From contig CM038706.1 of NCBI GenBank assembly GCA_021613375.1, forward strand, positions 25,675,366-25,739,365: 64,000 nucleotides of DNA, written 5' to 3'. The notes below the pieces were generated by a model. It was not told the origin of the DNA, ran no database searches, and worked only from the letters and a program-made list of their open reading frames with translations. A program made the translations under genes and the position numbers. Origin of the DNA: Megaleporinus macrocephalus (taxonomy: Eukaryota > Chordata > Actinopteri > Characiformes > Anostomidae). Positions 12,179-23,466 of this stretch are shown here, piece after piece. How positions within the stretch are numbered: position 1 is the first letter of the stretch; every line of letters begins with the position of its first letter.

Positions 12179-12343
12179 ATGAGCCAAAACATTATGACCA
12201 CCTGCCTTATATTGGCTGTTGATCCTCTGTGTGCCACCAAAACAACTTTAACGTTCCCAGGCATGGAGTCAGCAAGACCTCTGAAAGTGCCCTGTGGTAT
12301 CCAGCCCCTAAATATTAGCAGCAGAACCATTAAGTCCTCCACC
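12179..12343 (-). pseudogene. Tc1-like transposase C-terminal fragment
   Basis: The minus frame contains GTFRGLADSMPGNVKVVL and then RQVVIMFWL. This matches the last 55 or so residues of a common teleost Tc1-like transposase, ending just before the GGTGGTCATAATG motif that leads into the terminal repeat. The DDE catalytic core is absent. It is a short, old fragment. Confidence 0.7.
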
Positions 12344-12894
12344 CCACTTCCTTGGGTAAACAGCGCACTCTGTGGCTCTCTTTTATTGCTAAGTTCCAGT
12401 TCCAATACTCACATGCTCATTGTAGACACGTTTCACAGCTACACAGCCCTATGTGCTGCTGGGTGATGTTTCTGGGATGCTTTAACCTAGTCAATGTTGC
12501 TGAGATCTTCACAACTTCCACATTGCTCGCACATACATTACACAACTACAAAAAACAACTGTGGTTTACTGTGTGATTTATGTTTTAAACTTTTACATGC
12601 ATCATAATTATGAGATGAAAGTTACATAACATTTAAATTTAGCATGAGAATATCTGCAGCACCTTATTACTAATAAAGAATTATGAGGTATTTTATTTTG
12701 TTTTTTAATAGCTAAAATGATTTGGTTGGTCATTTCAATGCAATTTTGTTAGACTGTCTTAGAACACATCTACAGCCTGTTTGACATTACATAATTCAGT
12801 TTGATATTTTTTTAACTAACTATTACATCACTCAAACTTATTATCTAGGAGGTTTGATTAACATAGTTATCAGGTTAATACTCACACAGGTGTC

Positions 12895-13575
12895 AGTAAG
12901 AAAGTACAAATACTTTACTTAAGTAGACATTTTGGTTATTTATACTTTACTGGAGTAATAATTTTTTTACTCCATTATCTGTACTTTCTACTCCTTACAT
13001 TTTAAAAATAGTCGCGTTACTCCTATTTCATTTCACCGTGTTTTCATTCATGAACATTTACATTCCAGTAAAGGTTATTGATAGTCTTTGAAGTTTGACT
13101 TTTTGCACCACTACAATACAACTACTCATCATATCTTCTGCTCCATGAAACACATGTTAATGCTCAGTAGTACACAGATATGCTTCTTTAATATATTTAC
13201 ATTGTACTAGAACACATTCATTTTCAAAGGGTGTATATGTGGCTGAAACAGGAAGCCTAGCGCATCCCAAATTTATCAACAGTTTAATATAACGTTATAG
13301 TCATTATGGCTTTTAGAAAAATGTTTTTGGGGAGGTGGGCAAGTGCATTATAAGCCCCTGTGGTGCAGCCTAAGCTTTTATCCTTAATGGCGTTTTCTTC
13401 CCCTTACATTACTTTTACTTTATACATTAAGCAGTTTTGAAAGCAGTACTTTCACACTTTTACTGGAGTAAAAGGTTTGAGTTGATACTTCAACTTTTAC
13501 AGAAGTATTTTTTAACCCTAGTGTCTTTACTTCTACCTAAGTAATGAATGTGAATACTTTTGTTGTTTTGATCAA
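12895..13575. mobile_element. Non-autonomous element with AAGTAC/ACTTTACTT ends
   Basis: The left part reads GTACAAATACTTTACTTAAG followed by TTATACTTTACTGGAGTAAT. The right part carries the inverted equivalents (CTTTTACTGGAGTAAAAGG, TACTTCTACCTAAGTAATG). This pattern of repeated TACTTTACTGGAGTA boxes at both ends is a familiar non-autonomous teleost DNA element, probably hAT-type. No coding capacity. No target duplication was established. Confidence 0.5.
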
Positions 13576-15185
13576 TTTCTACTTTGACCTCTTCTAATTT
13601 GATTATTTAAAATGCGCAGTATAAAAACAATCAGTAAAATATTCAGACAAATATGCAACAAATAATATATTTCTCTTTGTATTAAATGACCTAGACTTAA
13701 ATAAAGAGTCAGGTACAAAGTGGACAACTGTGGCTTTCTCTAGTCAAACTTTCATTCAACACTGATAGCTTTAGACGCTCTTCTAAATTGCACAATTCAC
13801 AAGCAGTGACTCAGCCTCTGATGGGGTTCCATCTCCAAACAAACTCTGTTCTCAGCACTCAGTCACACCCTAAGACTTCCTGCCCATCAGTGTAATACAG
13901 TTCATCTTCTCTGATGGGGAGATCAATGGCTCATGTGAAATTAGGCAGAGAGAGACGATTTAATTTGCGCTGGCCGAGTGCTAATCGAAGAGTTGGTCCA
14001 CTGGGGCCCTGCATCCCTCTCTCCCGGCAGCCCCTCAGTAAACAAAAAGGACAAGACTCAATAGTACTCACGAACTCCAGGGGGAAATCACAAGGGTCAA
14101 ATGTAAAGTTCAGTCAAGGTTGCAGGATAGAACAGTCTGAGGCTTTGTTCAAGGCCAGTGCACTGTGTTTTAAGGTCAGTGAACATGGTGCTGGCTGGTT
14201 TTTAATGCATTGTGGCCTCATGCCTACTGACTTTGGGGGAGTTGTTACATAACTGACAGGTTAACTGAAAACTACAGTGCTGTGCCAAAGTCAGGCACTA
14301 TTCATCATTTCATTTTATTTCCAGTCCCAATGACCAGTTTTAAAAATGTGTTGTGTACATGTATATGTACTTGCATTTGTATCTATGTCCATGCTATAAC
14401 TTACTTATGGTTACTGATTTCAAAGCCTATTTTAAATGCTCATTTATACAGTTATTAAAACTGCACTGGCTTGGTTGTACCATTTGACCGACTGGTTGTG
14501 CCACCTGACTTTTCATACTAATTTCAAACAGACATCTACTTGTACACCTACAAACCTTTGTCCTATAAATTGAGTTTACACATGTTTTACATAAATAAAC
14601 ATTATAATAGCTATATATTTTGCATGGTGTTCCTGAGGTTGTGCCACCTGGCATGGTAAACTGAACCATTCTTACCAACATGACTAAAGAATTACATATT
14701 TTCCTAATTTTGTGAAAAGACTGCTTGACATTGCACAAGAAAGATCATTTGGGGTCTTCTTTATGATGCAATACCCTGGCCCATCAGTCATAAAAGCATG
14801 TCAAGTCCTTTGTTTTTAAATATGTGGATGTAAAATCTTGAATTTTTTTAGAAAGGTGAGAACTTTTAAAGAGACCTTGCAATATGGATTTATTTTAAAG
14901 TTAACATAAAATTATTCTGTTTAGAATTTTATATAATTTCCTTTTTATGATGGTTTGCAACATATATGGTTAAACAGTTGCAACAGCTAACATTTTAGAC
15001 CTTTGTGGGCAAAACTAAAAGCACTGGAAACTGCTTCACATAAATTATGCATTGTTAAACAATTTTACATGTGTCCTGTATTTATTTAATAATTATTTGG
15101 AAAAGGATGGCCATGTCAATGACACTTAGAATATTTTTTACCAGGAGTCATTGTCCACTTGCACAAGGGAGGGCATGAGTTCAAC
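13576..15185. other. Mostly unique DNA
   Basis: A 112-codon plus frame at 13,914-14,252 shows no domain. The block 13,880-14,110 is GC-richer and repeat-free. Otherwise nothing is recognised apart from the Tc1-end-like motif at 14,271. Confidence 0.45.
14271..14298 (+). repeat. Tc1-type terminal repeat fragment
   Basis: CTACAGTGCTGTGCCAAAGT followed by CAGGCAC resembles the outer end of a common teleost Tc1-like family (CAGTGCTGTGCAAAAGTCT). It could be the left end belonging to the helix-turn-helix relic at 15.2 kb, although 900 bp of unrelated sequence separates them. No right end was found. Confidence 0.4.
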
Positions 15186-15189
15186 AAAT

Positions 15190-15525
15190 GATTAAGTCAC
15201 AGAGAAAACAGAGGCTCCTAACAACCATGACAGACCTGGTAGATCACCAAAACTCTCCCATCAGTTGAACAGCATTTATCTTGAAGAGAGAGAAAGACAT
15301 CTCCAAACAGCCTCCACTCTTTCTTCAGGCCTGAAAACATCCACAGGTGTTTCTGTCCATCCTAACACTGTGAGAAGACAACTCAGTGCTATGGGGTCTG
15401 AAAAGATGTGTAACTGCCGAGAAACCTTCACTGAAAAAGGAAACAGACATATAAAAAAGCTGCTGGCATTCTCAGAACAATAGACTGACCACCCGGACCT
15501 CAACATCACTAAATGCAAGTGAGTT
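15190..15525 (+). pseudogene. Tc1-like transposase relic, DNA-binding half
   Basis: The plus frame 15,265-15,483 reads EERERHLQTASTL, then TGVSVHPNTVRRQLSAMG. That is the second helix-turn-helix of Tc1-like transposases (STVRRxL-x-x-xG pattern), followed by the linker to the catalytic domain. The frame ends at SEQ-stop. The next bases encode D-HPDLNIT-like residues, which in the family lie near the third catalytic residue. The catalytic core is therefore deleted between them, as in the relic at 29.3 kb. Confidence 0.6.
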
Positions 15526-16435
15526 CTGCCGTTGATATTTAAGATTCACTGGGTTCAGCCTGAGGTCCAGTCTTTGGCTTTCAGATTAAGAGAATACATC
15601 AGGTGTTGTAGACATTTAGCAAAGTGACAAGTGAATGACAAATGAACACACACTTCAAAGTATCCCTCACCTTCCTCGCCAACACCACCAGATCCAGAGG
15701 CTATACCAGCCAATAACTGACAGCAGTTAAAATGCCATTCTCAGTGTCATGCATGGCTTCATGACCTCTTTTTAATGAACTCGTATTAGAATGACATTTA
15801 TCAAGCGGCGCTGAGGGAATAACATGCAATTAAGCCGATAGTTTACACAGAACCATAGCTGTTCAATATCGGCTTCAATCAGGGCATTATTGTAAACATG
15901 CACTCATTATTGCAAATGCTCAATATAAGTGGTAGAGCAGGGAGAAATGCACTAGCTAGTCTAAAGTATGTGAATACCCTATCTCATTATTTGTGGGTTC
16001 AGGCATTGTGGAGGAATGCCACAAAGTTTATTAGTCACTGTCAATAAGTCAGAAACACAGCCTCTGATTGGTTGATAAATCAGGAACGCAGGTTCTGATT
16101 GTTTAACCTAGTCAGCTCAAGTTGGATGGCTAACAGCCACACTAACAACAGCAGTAACACTTCCTAACACACATAAATGGATATGTAGTCACAGCAGGCA
16201 TTCAGTGTTGGATTTGAAATCATGGATTTATTTGATCGCACCCCAGCCAAGCGAAGATAGCTCAGTTTAGCAACAATAGTAAGATGCAGAAACAAGACTA
16301 ACTTAACATTAGCTTTTGGAAATTTTATTAGTTTAAAAATAAGCAACATCTAGGTTGTAAAAATGGGTTTTTACCAAATACAGTTAGAGCCAATTAGCTT
16401 AGCAGGTTAGCACGTTTCTGACAAGGAAAACAAGG
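15526..16435. other. Unique DNA, nothing recognised
   Basis: No element or exon is recognised. The stretch around 15,760-15,920 is free of repeats and not low-complexity, so it is a possible conserved non-coding element, on appearance only. Confidence 0.4.
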
Positions 16436-17020
16436 GTATCTATTAGTGTGTCTTAAAACCTAGTGCAGCCTACATAGAAAGCATTTTACGCCATAGTATG
16501 CGCTCCCAACATGAAGGCTGTCCCAATTCTTAGATACCTTTAACATGCTGTCTACTGAGGCGCCTTATTTTGCCCTGATTTTAAGGAAGCATCGAATTCT
16601 TCCTCAACCGCTAAGGCAATCCCATGATGCAACGTAATCTTCAAATGCAAGTTATTCCGATTGTCTCTGGTGTTTTAATGTGTTTCCTGTCGTACAACCA
16701 CACAAAAAAAGCCTTTTATTAGCAACTCTGTAATGAGTCGTTAACCATTTTGCCATTTTATACTCAAGCCATTAGCATTTATGCTAACGGATTTTAAAGC
16801 CTCGGGCTATTGTTTTAGATAGCCGGCCGGTAGCTTAACAACTAGCTAAACCACCGGTCGAGTGCAGTGGGCTGGAACAAGCTGTGACCCAGTTGCTCTT
16901 TAACTAGAGTGTCTCAATAATCTGTTTTATGAGGAGAGATGTCAGACAGAACGCTGCTACTTAGTCAGTGCCTACTTAGACAGCTCACTAGGTTTTGAGA
17001 CATACTCTATATCTAAGCAT
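16436..17020. mobile_element. Non-autonomous DNA transposon with AAAACCTAGTG ends
   Basis: The left end reads TTAGTGTGTCTTAAAACCTA and the right end, reverse-complemented, TAGAGTATGTCTCAAAACCT, both continuing GTG(A)GC-GC. These are imperfect inverted repeats of about 35-40 bases around a 500-bp centre. The centre includes the frequent teleost motif TCCCATGATGCAACG. No protein is encoded. A lone copy of the right end lies at 44,968-45,010. Confidence 0.55.
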
Positions 17021-18100
17021 ATCTAGTCTTCTCTTACTTGTCATGCCATTTTTTTGCTAGAGAAAGGTGACATGAATCTAAAAGACTAATGTAGTGTATT
17101 TAACTGTGTTTATGGTTGTAATTAATGTGCTACACCCATGCAATGGTAAGAAGTACTGCCTGCACACTGTGTTATGTGTTTACGTGGCCATGATCAAGAC
17201 AATGATAAAGACTGCTATATGATTTGAATCCAAAACACTGCTGGGACGTTTAAGCAACAAATGAAAAAAGACTGCAAGACAGCACAACATTCCCGATTAA
17301 AGAGGGGGAAGTGGAGCACTTCAGCGGTGAGAAAAAATACGAAAAGGTTTCATCAGCGCTCAGCCCCCAGAAATAAGTGTGCGCGCACGCAGATGCACTC
17401 ATGCACGCACACTAACGAAACCACTGAGCTTTGTTGTGTAAGGTGGGGCATGTTCTCAAGGCATGTCAGGGCACTCTCCAATCAGCAGTCCAAGACACAC
17501 GCATCCTGTTCCCGTCATAAAGCCCACTCCCCTGAACTGCGAAGTTCAGTCACAATCACCAACACCGGAGCTTCAGAGACAGTAGAAAGAATAGATCGCC
17601 TAAAGAAATCTCCTCTGACCTGATACCGGCTGCACTTAAATTTACACATGAATCATGTTTCGTTTTCAGTTTGACAGCCAGATTCCCTGGCAAACTCTTA
17701 TCTAGCCAAGACGTTGGAAAGATATCTCCGCCAGAGTGACCTCTTTGATGCTGAACAATATTTCATGCTTCTCACTTTTACACAAACTACTAAAGATTTT
17801 ACAGACAGGATGCAGAGGCGGTTAGGGTTTGCACCTGGGAGCTGACACTCAATAGAAGGTTTGTGATGCAAGCTTTCCTTTTCTTTTACATTCCCCAACT
17901 CATTTAGTTTCACATAATTCAGCTCTCTCGCTGCTTACTTCTTACAAGATGTTTTATTTCATAACATAAACAAGCAGGAACTCTTCACACAAGAGGGTTT
18001 ATTTTAGACTGTTTACCAAATATGCAGTAGATAACATTTGGATTAGACTTTGCCCAACAATAATACTTCTCTACTCATTTGTTCAGAAAGCTGGATAATT
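17021..18100. other. Unique DNA, nothing recognised
   Basis: The 120-codon plus frame 17,261-17,623 is basic and Ser/Thr-rich but has no recognisable domain. It overlaps a GC-richer patch and is likely chance. Confidence 0.4.
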
Positions 18101-18330
18101 CCCAGACACTGTGACCAGTATCAAACTTTCCTAAAATAAACCCAGCATCCCACTACTTGCTGCTCTGGGAGGTGTGACCAGGTGAAGGGCCACATAAGGA
18201 GGCTCGTGGGAGGTGCAGACCCTCGTTAAAAAATCCCCAGTGTTTAATAAAGAGTGTTTATGACTTCACTTTGTGGTCTGTCCTATGGGTTACCCTATGT
18301 TTATGCCACTTTGGTGTCAGAAGTGTGGTA
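18100..18330 (+). mobile_element. Possible Gypsy-type LTR end with primer-binding site
   Basis: At 18,311 the sequence TTGGTGTCAGAAGTGTGG resembles the primer-binding site found just inside the 5' LTR of many teleost Gypsy retrotransposons (TGGTGTCAGAAGTGGG). Before it, AATAAAGAG near 18,247 could be the LTR poly(A) signal, and the segment ends in CA at about 18,308. The LTR start is not defined and no gag or pol is recognised downstream. I infer a 5' LTR-leader relic. Confidence 0.35.
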
Positions 18331-20208
18331 GTAAATGGGGATGTCGTCTAGGTTGGAATATCATCTTTAATGTGGAAGGCAAAAGAAGCAGAGCTGCATG
18401 AAACACCACTATGGCATTAACGGTGCTGTAAGGCTCCAAAGGGAATATGGCACGACGAGGCTTGACAAGGGAGTCGACTTAAAAATGGGGCCAGCTCAGG
18501 AAGGCTTAACAACGAAGCCGGTGGAGCAAAGCTCGACACCACTGGCAGTGAGGCATGGCACAATGGCAGTACCAGCAAGATGGAGGCTGGCTCTTGGTGG
18601 ACACCAATAAAAGTTGCATTTTATGCTGTAATGTTGTTGTCATGGGTGTGAGTTTTCATGCTGAGGGTTGGTCACCATGAGGTGGAAACCTACGATTAAC
18701 CTCCCCAATTGTGCCTGAGTATGTGGATACTATGGCCTCTCTAAAATGTCTTACTCTATATCGACACCATAGTGTCTATCAAAGATATTCAGTCAGCCAC
18801 ATCCAGTTAAGGAGAAATCCTCATTCGAATCTGCAATGTGGTGGATCTGCACTGATGGTCAGCTTCCTTTTTGATGGAATAGAAGGTGGAAGCTATGGTT
18901 GCATTTTTCCTGAAGTTGTAAAAATCGGTCAGAATGGAGTGATGGCTTTCTCGGTTGCTTTCATTGCAGTTTAAGCAACTCTTGCTAATGTAAAGGAAAA
19001 CTGCAGGGCTACTACAGTCTAGATTAAGCATGTCCTCCCGCTTCAACTAACAGTCAAGAACAAACTGCTTTAATAAGAAGAAAAGTTGGTTAGCTTCTAT
19101 TCTTCTATTCTGTGATCCAATAGAAGATTGCTGCAAGCACTACCACTCAGCACCCACAGAGGTCTCCATCTCCAGAGTACTAGGTGACCCAGGGCGCGCT
19201 CACACACACACCCCCTCACACCTGACAATCATTACATACATCACCGGTAGCTCATTAGCTTATCCACACTGCAAGAGCGTGGCCTCGAAGCTAGCTTTCC
19301 GCTGGCCTTCATCGTCAAGTCCAAGTTCAGCTAACCAGCTTCTGTTTTCCCGCAGCTAACCACAGCATCCAGCCTGAGCACGAAGGCATCCCCAGAGAAC
19401 GTCCGGTGAGCAGCAGAGCACACGGCTAAACTGGTATGGTTTTCACATGGCTTGCCACGAGCATCTGTAACTACTTAAAGACTATGTGTTCTGACAATTC
19501 CCTCCAGAGGGTGTCTGTTTCACTTAGGGATCCCCCCAGGATCCATAAAGATAATTCTGAGGGTATCTTGATGAACTGTACAGACAGGACCTATGAGGCT
19601 GTGCTGCACATCACTCCATAGGAAAAACTGATCACTGGTGTCGCCAGGGCTTACCGTGGGGTTACATCTAAAGGCCGTCATCCATCTTGTGAAGGTTGCC
19701 TGCTCCAGCGGACTCCCCCAGAACTGCCTCTTCACCTAAGATCACTGTTGGTCCGGGTTTCCAAACCTGACTACCAGGTTTCTGTTTTGTCCATCTTTCC
19801 GTCCCTGTGTGGTGTTACAATAAAAAGCCTGCATATAACATCTTCTCCTGTGAGTGATTCGTTACAACTGCTTAAGATATAAAGTGATCCTTGGAGCTAT
19901 AGCCTGATATTTTAAAAAGTATTTTTCGTGCCATTTGAGGTTTTTCTGGCTTTAACACTGTAAACAAAAGAGGGCCTTTTTCAAACAGCCATGTGCTAAC
20001 ATGCAAATCTAACCCAAATGTTGCTTCTGTGGACACACAGCTCATTTCCCCTTCTTAGAGCAGCAGAGGGGGAGATTAGATTGGCAGTGTGTGTGCAGGG
20101 TTTATGATGGAGGTGGCATGTTCTGAACCAAACTCAGTTTTATTTGTTGGATTAGGACGCTGCCATCTAGCACGTTCTCCTGGTAGACCCTAGGTTTTAA
20201 ACACTGGT
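18331..20208. other. Unclassified, with a transcript-end-like segment
   Basis: No gene is recognised. At about 19,700-19,866 the sequence runs into CAATAAAAAGCCTGCATATA and then TTCGTTACA, which looks like a retroelement poly(A) region or an LTR end (the terminal TTACA is typical). No matching 5' boundary or target duplication was found. Confidence 0.35.
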
Positions 20209-20210
20209 CA

Positions 20211-20232
20211 GAGAGAGAGAGAGAGAGAGAGA
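20211..20232. repeat. (GA)11 microsatellite
   Basis: A perfect GA dinucleotide run. Confidence 0.95.
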
Positions 20233-21542
20233 ACTACATTGTGCTGTGATCCAGAAGATCTTTCAAGAACTCACCCTCTCCCCCCGACACACCCCTGTAC
20301 ATCATCATCAGCCAGCATGAAGCTCTCCTGAAATTAGACGTTAATAATGTGACATGGGTAGTTCCTTAGACAAGTCTAAGGCTGGCTCCATAACACAGCT
20401 TTACTGTAAACTTGGCATGGCAAACAGAATATAGCAGGGAATGTGGTGCTCTCCCCTTACTGCTAGGTTTCTTGATGTTTGCTACAATAACACACAGCTT
20501 GACCATTCCTAGCCCCGCCCTTCAGAAAAAGAGCCCCAACATGGCATAACACATAAACCAAATAGCCCTAAATTAAATAATAGAGAGTGTACATAGAGAG
20601 ATAGATAGATAGATAAAGATACACTTCAGAAAACATAGTAACTAAATTGCTGCAAATGCATCAAGTAAAAATCTAAATAAAAGTACAGTGGAAAACAATT
20701 TTGCCCACACACTCTGATCAAGACAAGAACAAGTAGGGCTGGGCGATAAAACGATAACGATAATTATCGCGAAATAACATTTTCTCGATAGAACTATAAG
20801 ACGTAGTAGATAAAAAGTCGATAGAATTAAGTTCTGTCCGTGTTTTGAGAGACAACACGAACAGCCAATGAGAATGAGAATAGTGCCGCTCCAAACCAAT
20901 CAGGTGGCTGAACCAGAGTTCCAGCCATTTCATGTTTGGTTGAGACACGGCACAGAGTGTAGACATAGCAGCACCTTAACCAACGTGCTAGTAATAAGTT
21001 ACTGCAGGCGTCACAGTCGAGCAGAGAGAATAAAATAAGAGAAAATGACGACAGAAAACGTTAAACTACTACTGAAAGAAACATGTTACACGTGTTAATA
21101 ATCTTAAAATAATCTGCTAAAATAAGATAAACAGGTGCTGTCCTGCTGCTGTATTGACAAAGCGCTACGGGGTGTTGAGCTTCAAGTACTCGTGTATAGC
21201 AGTTGTGCTGTTGTGTTGTGCAGTTGTGTTCTGACAGAGCACCACACTGTTGTGTTTCTGTGTAAAACACTCCCACAACCTTAGATACACGCGAGCGATT
21301 GTTTGTAGCTGCAGCTTGCGCTTCAGATAAATCCATGCTTTCAGTAGACGCGGCCACCTTTGCAACGCATCGACGAACGCTATGCTAATCGACGTCATTT
21401 CGTAATCGATAAATATAAATATGTATACTGTATGAGTGAGAACGATGAGGCAAAGTTGACTTTATAACCAAAATCCCGAGGAGGGAAACTTTATTTTCTA
21501 CCGAGAACAGAACCGCTAAACCAACTCCCCATTTGAGCTGAT

Positions 21543-21692
21543 AGAGTCGACTCACCGCTACGAATCCTTTCCTCAGCCCGAACTTAAAGGGCCAGCAACA
21601 GCCTGCCTGCTTAACACAGAGTCGACTCACCGCCATGAGTCCTTTCCTCAGACTGATCTTAAAGGGCCAGCAACAGCCTGCTTAACACAGCG
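21543..21692. repeat. 75-bp tandem duplication inside the hAT element
   Basis: Two consecutive copies start AGAGTCGACTCACCGC at 21,543 and 21,618. Both contain TCCTTTCCTCAG, CTTAAAGGGCCAGCAACAGC and TTAACACAG. They differ by about ten substitutions and one CCTG duplication, so the event is not recent. Confidence 0.85.
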
Positions 21693-21726
21693 TCAGTGTG
21701 TGAATACTGTTCATACTAATACTGCC

Positions 21727-21728
<2 letters not shown>

Positions 21729-21773
<45 letters not shown>

Positions 21774-21801
21774 GGTATGCGTGTGTGTGTGCGTGTGTGT
21801 T
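21729..21801. repeat. (AT)n-(GT)n compound microsatellite
   Basis: An (AT) run of about 36 bases followed by GTATGTATGG and a GT-rich run. It lies within the hAT element. Confidence 0.95.
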
Positions 21802-22017
21802 TAATACAGTTGTGTAATTTTCTATAGTACATTTGTCTATTTGTCTGAAAATAAAAACAATTTAAGAAAAAATTTAAATTTTGATATCTTCATATCTCAC
21901 TTGAAGTAAAAAGAAAATAGTGATTTGATTTATATCGTGATATATATCGATATAACTGATATGAAAAAAAATATCGTGATAAGATTTTTCCGCACATCGC
22001 CCAGCCCTAAGAACAAG

Positions 22018-23218
22018 TCTAGTAAAAAGTATTTTTTTTCATTAGGTAAGGTACAAAAAGTCAGGCACAAACTGAGCAAACATTTCAGCTTCTTCCTATA
22101 ATCAGTGTTCATGAAGCAACACTGTGAAGCTACCACGTTTGCCCTTATCTGTGTAGAGTTGAGTTTTTAAAGTAACAGGCTCAGCTATGCAGACCAAAGT
22201 CAAACATGTGAAAACAGTGGAACACAATAGTTACTTGTTTATAAGACGTAGTTGTTTTATCTTGACCTCCCCTTCCCTGTCAGCAACCAGGACCTGAAAT
22301 GTGTAGCTGATTCAAAATGATAGAAAACAGGTAAACATCACATCCACGGATCCTGTCTACGTTTGGTTTTTACCAGCACAGAGTAAAGGACACGGACAGA
22401 TGACTATATAAACAACATGGGTGGATTCACAAGTTATGAACAGTCTAATCTTATATGTCTTTAGACTGAAACATTAGCATTTCACAAACTGAGAACAACT
22501 GAGGCACTTCTGTAAAAAGGAAAATGATTGTGGGCATTACAGAGACATGCAGGAATAATGGGAATATAAGTATCCTCCTGCACCATATCAGCCTTTAGGA
22601 AACACACAGAGAGGAGGATCTATAAAAAGATCTTTAGATAATTGGTTATCACTTTGTACAAATCTAAGTAAGCACTGAATGCAATAAATGTGGATTTACA
22701 AAAATGCTACAAAATGTCTTTTTATTTTTCAGAACCACTTTCTGGAAGAAAGCTTCTGAAATGTCACACCAGTCCCTCTCACAGCGTAGTCACAGCTTCA
22801 AAACAGCAGCCTGAAGAGTTCCATTCAAATCATTACAGAATTAAACAAATTAATCATAAGACAGAAAGCAAGTGAAGTTTGTTTGTTTTGTATTGACAGT
22901 GATAGAAGTAGACCCAGTAGGTCTATATACTCTCTGAGCACCGGTTTTTACTGCATTCAAAAATGCCAGATAAGACTATGCACAGTGGAATGCATGTGTC
23001 CATAACATCCAGAAAAACTGCCAATTTTAATGGACTCTAGCTCATCTTCCAGATTGTTTATAGAAACACTACTGGACTTCATTTTCCCTGCATGAAAGAA
23101 GAGGACCATCCAGATTGTTACTGATGTTCATTAAAAAAGCTGAGTTTGTCATAATACATGGGGGTGTTATCAGGTAACCTACTCATCTGTGAAAGCACAA
23201 TTAATGTTTAACACATCA
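22018..23218. other. Unique DNA, nothing recognised
   Basis: No element, exon or RNA is recognised. The plus frame at 22,690-22,875 is without motif. Confidence 0.45.
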
Positions 23219-23466
23219 CCGCTGTCCAAAGAAAAACATGTGTCGTATTGCATGTATTTATAAACATGTATTTTTCAACATCATTAAAACCCAGCACGTT
23301 GCTGTTTACATCATGTAAAAATTCCATGATGACTGGATCAATGGAAATGCTCTAAAATGCTTGGCTAGTTTTTTTTTGTTCCATTGACAACAAGTACGTT
23401 GTTGCTATCTCTTGTAAAGTTGCCATTTTGGAAATACTTGTTTTTCTTTGGACAGCGACAATGTGC
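23219..23466 (+). mobile_element. MITE copy C (best preserved termini)
   Basis: Left end CCGCTGTCCAAAGAAAAACA and right end TGTTTTTCTTTGGACAGCGA form a long inverted repeat. Internal landmarks are CATGATGACTGGATCAATGG, GAAATGCTCTAAAATGCTTG and GCCATTTTGGAAATACTTG, which recur in copies B, D and E. No coding capacity. A different insert (CGTATTGCATGTATTTATA region, 23,245-23,290) lengthens this copy. Confidence 0.75.

Larger units (their letters stand above)
20734..22009. mobile_element. Complete non-autonomous hAT element with 8-bp TSD
   Basis: A 1,276-bp element. The left end TAGGGCTGGGCGATAAAACG and the right end ACATCGCCCAGCCCTA are inverted repeats over TAGGGCTGGGCGAT. Both sides are rich in ATCGATA/TATCG subterminal repeats. 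It is flanked by a perfect 8-bp direct repeat AGAACAAG (20,726-20,733 and 22,010-22,017), the target-site length of hAT transposons. The middle carries a 75-bp tandem duplication and an AT/GT microsatellite. Several open frames on the minus strand (20,642-21,636) show no transposase motif, so it must have been moved by a transposase from elsewhere. The intact duplication suggests a fairly young insertion. Confidence 0.93.

Noticed and set aside
13914..14252. 112-codon plus frame
   Set aside because: No recognisable domain; kept only as a repeat-free island of interest.
19052..19871. Possible target duplication AACTGCTT around a TTACA-ending unit
   Set aside because: The left flank is not followed by a TG start and the match is short enough to be chance.
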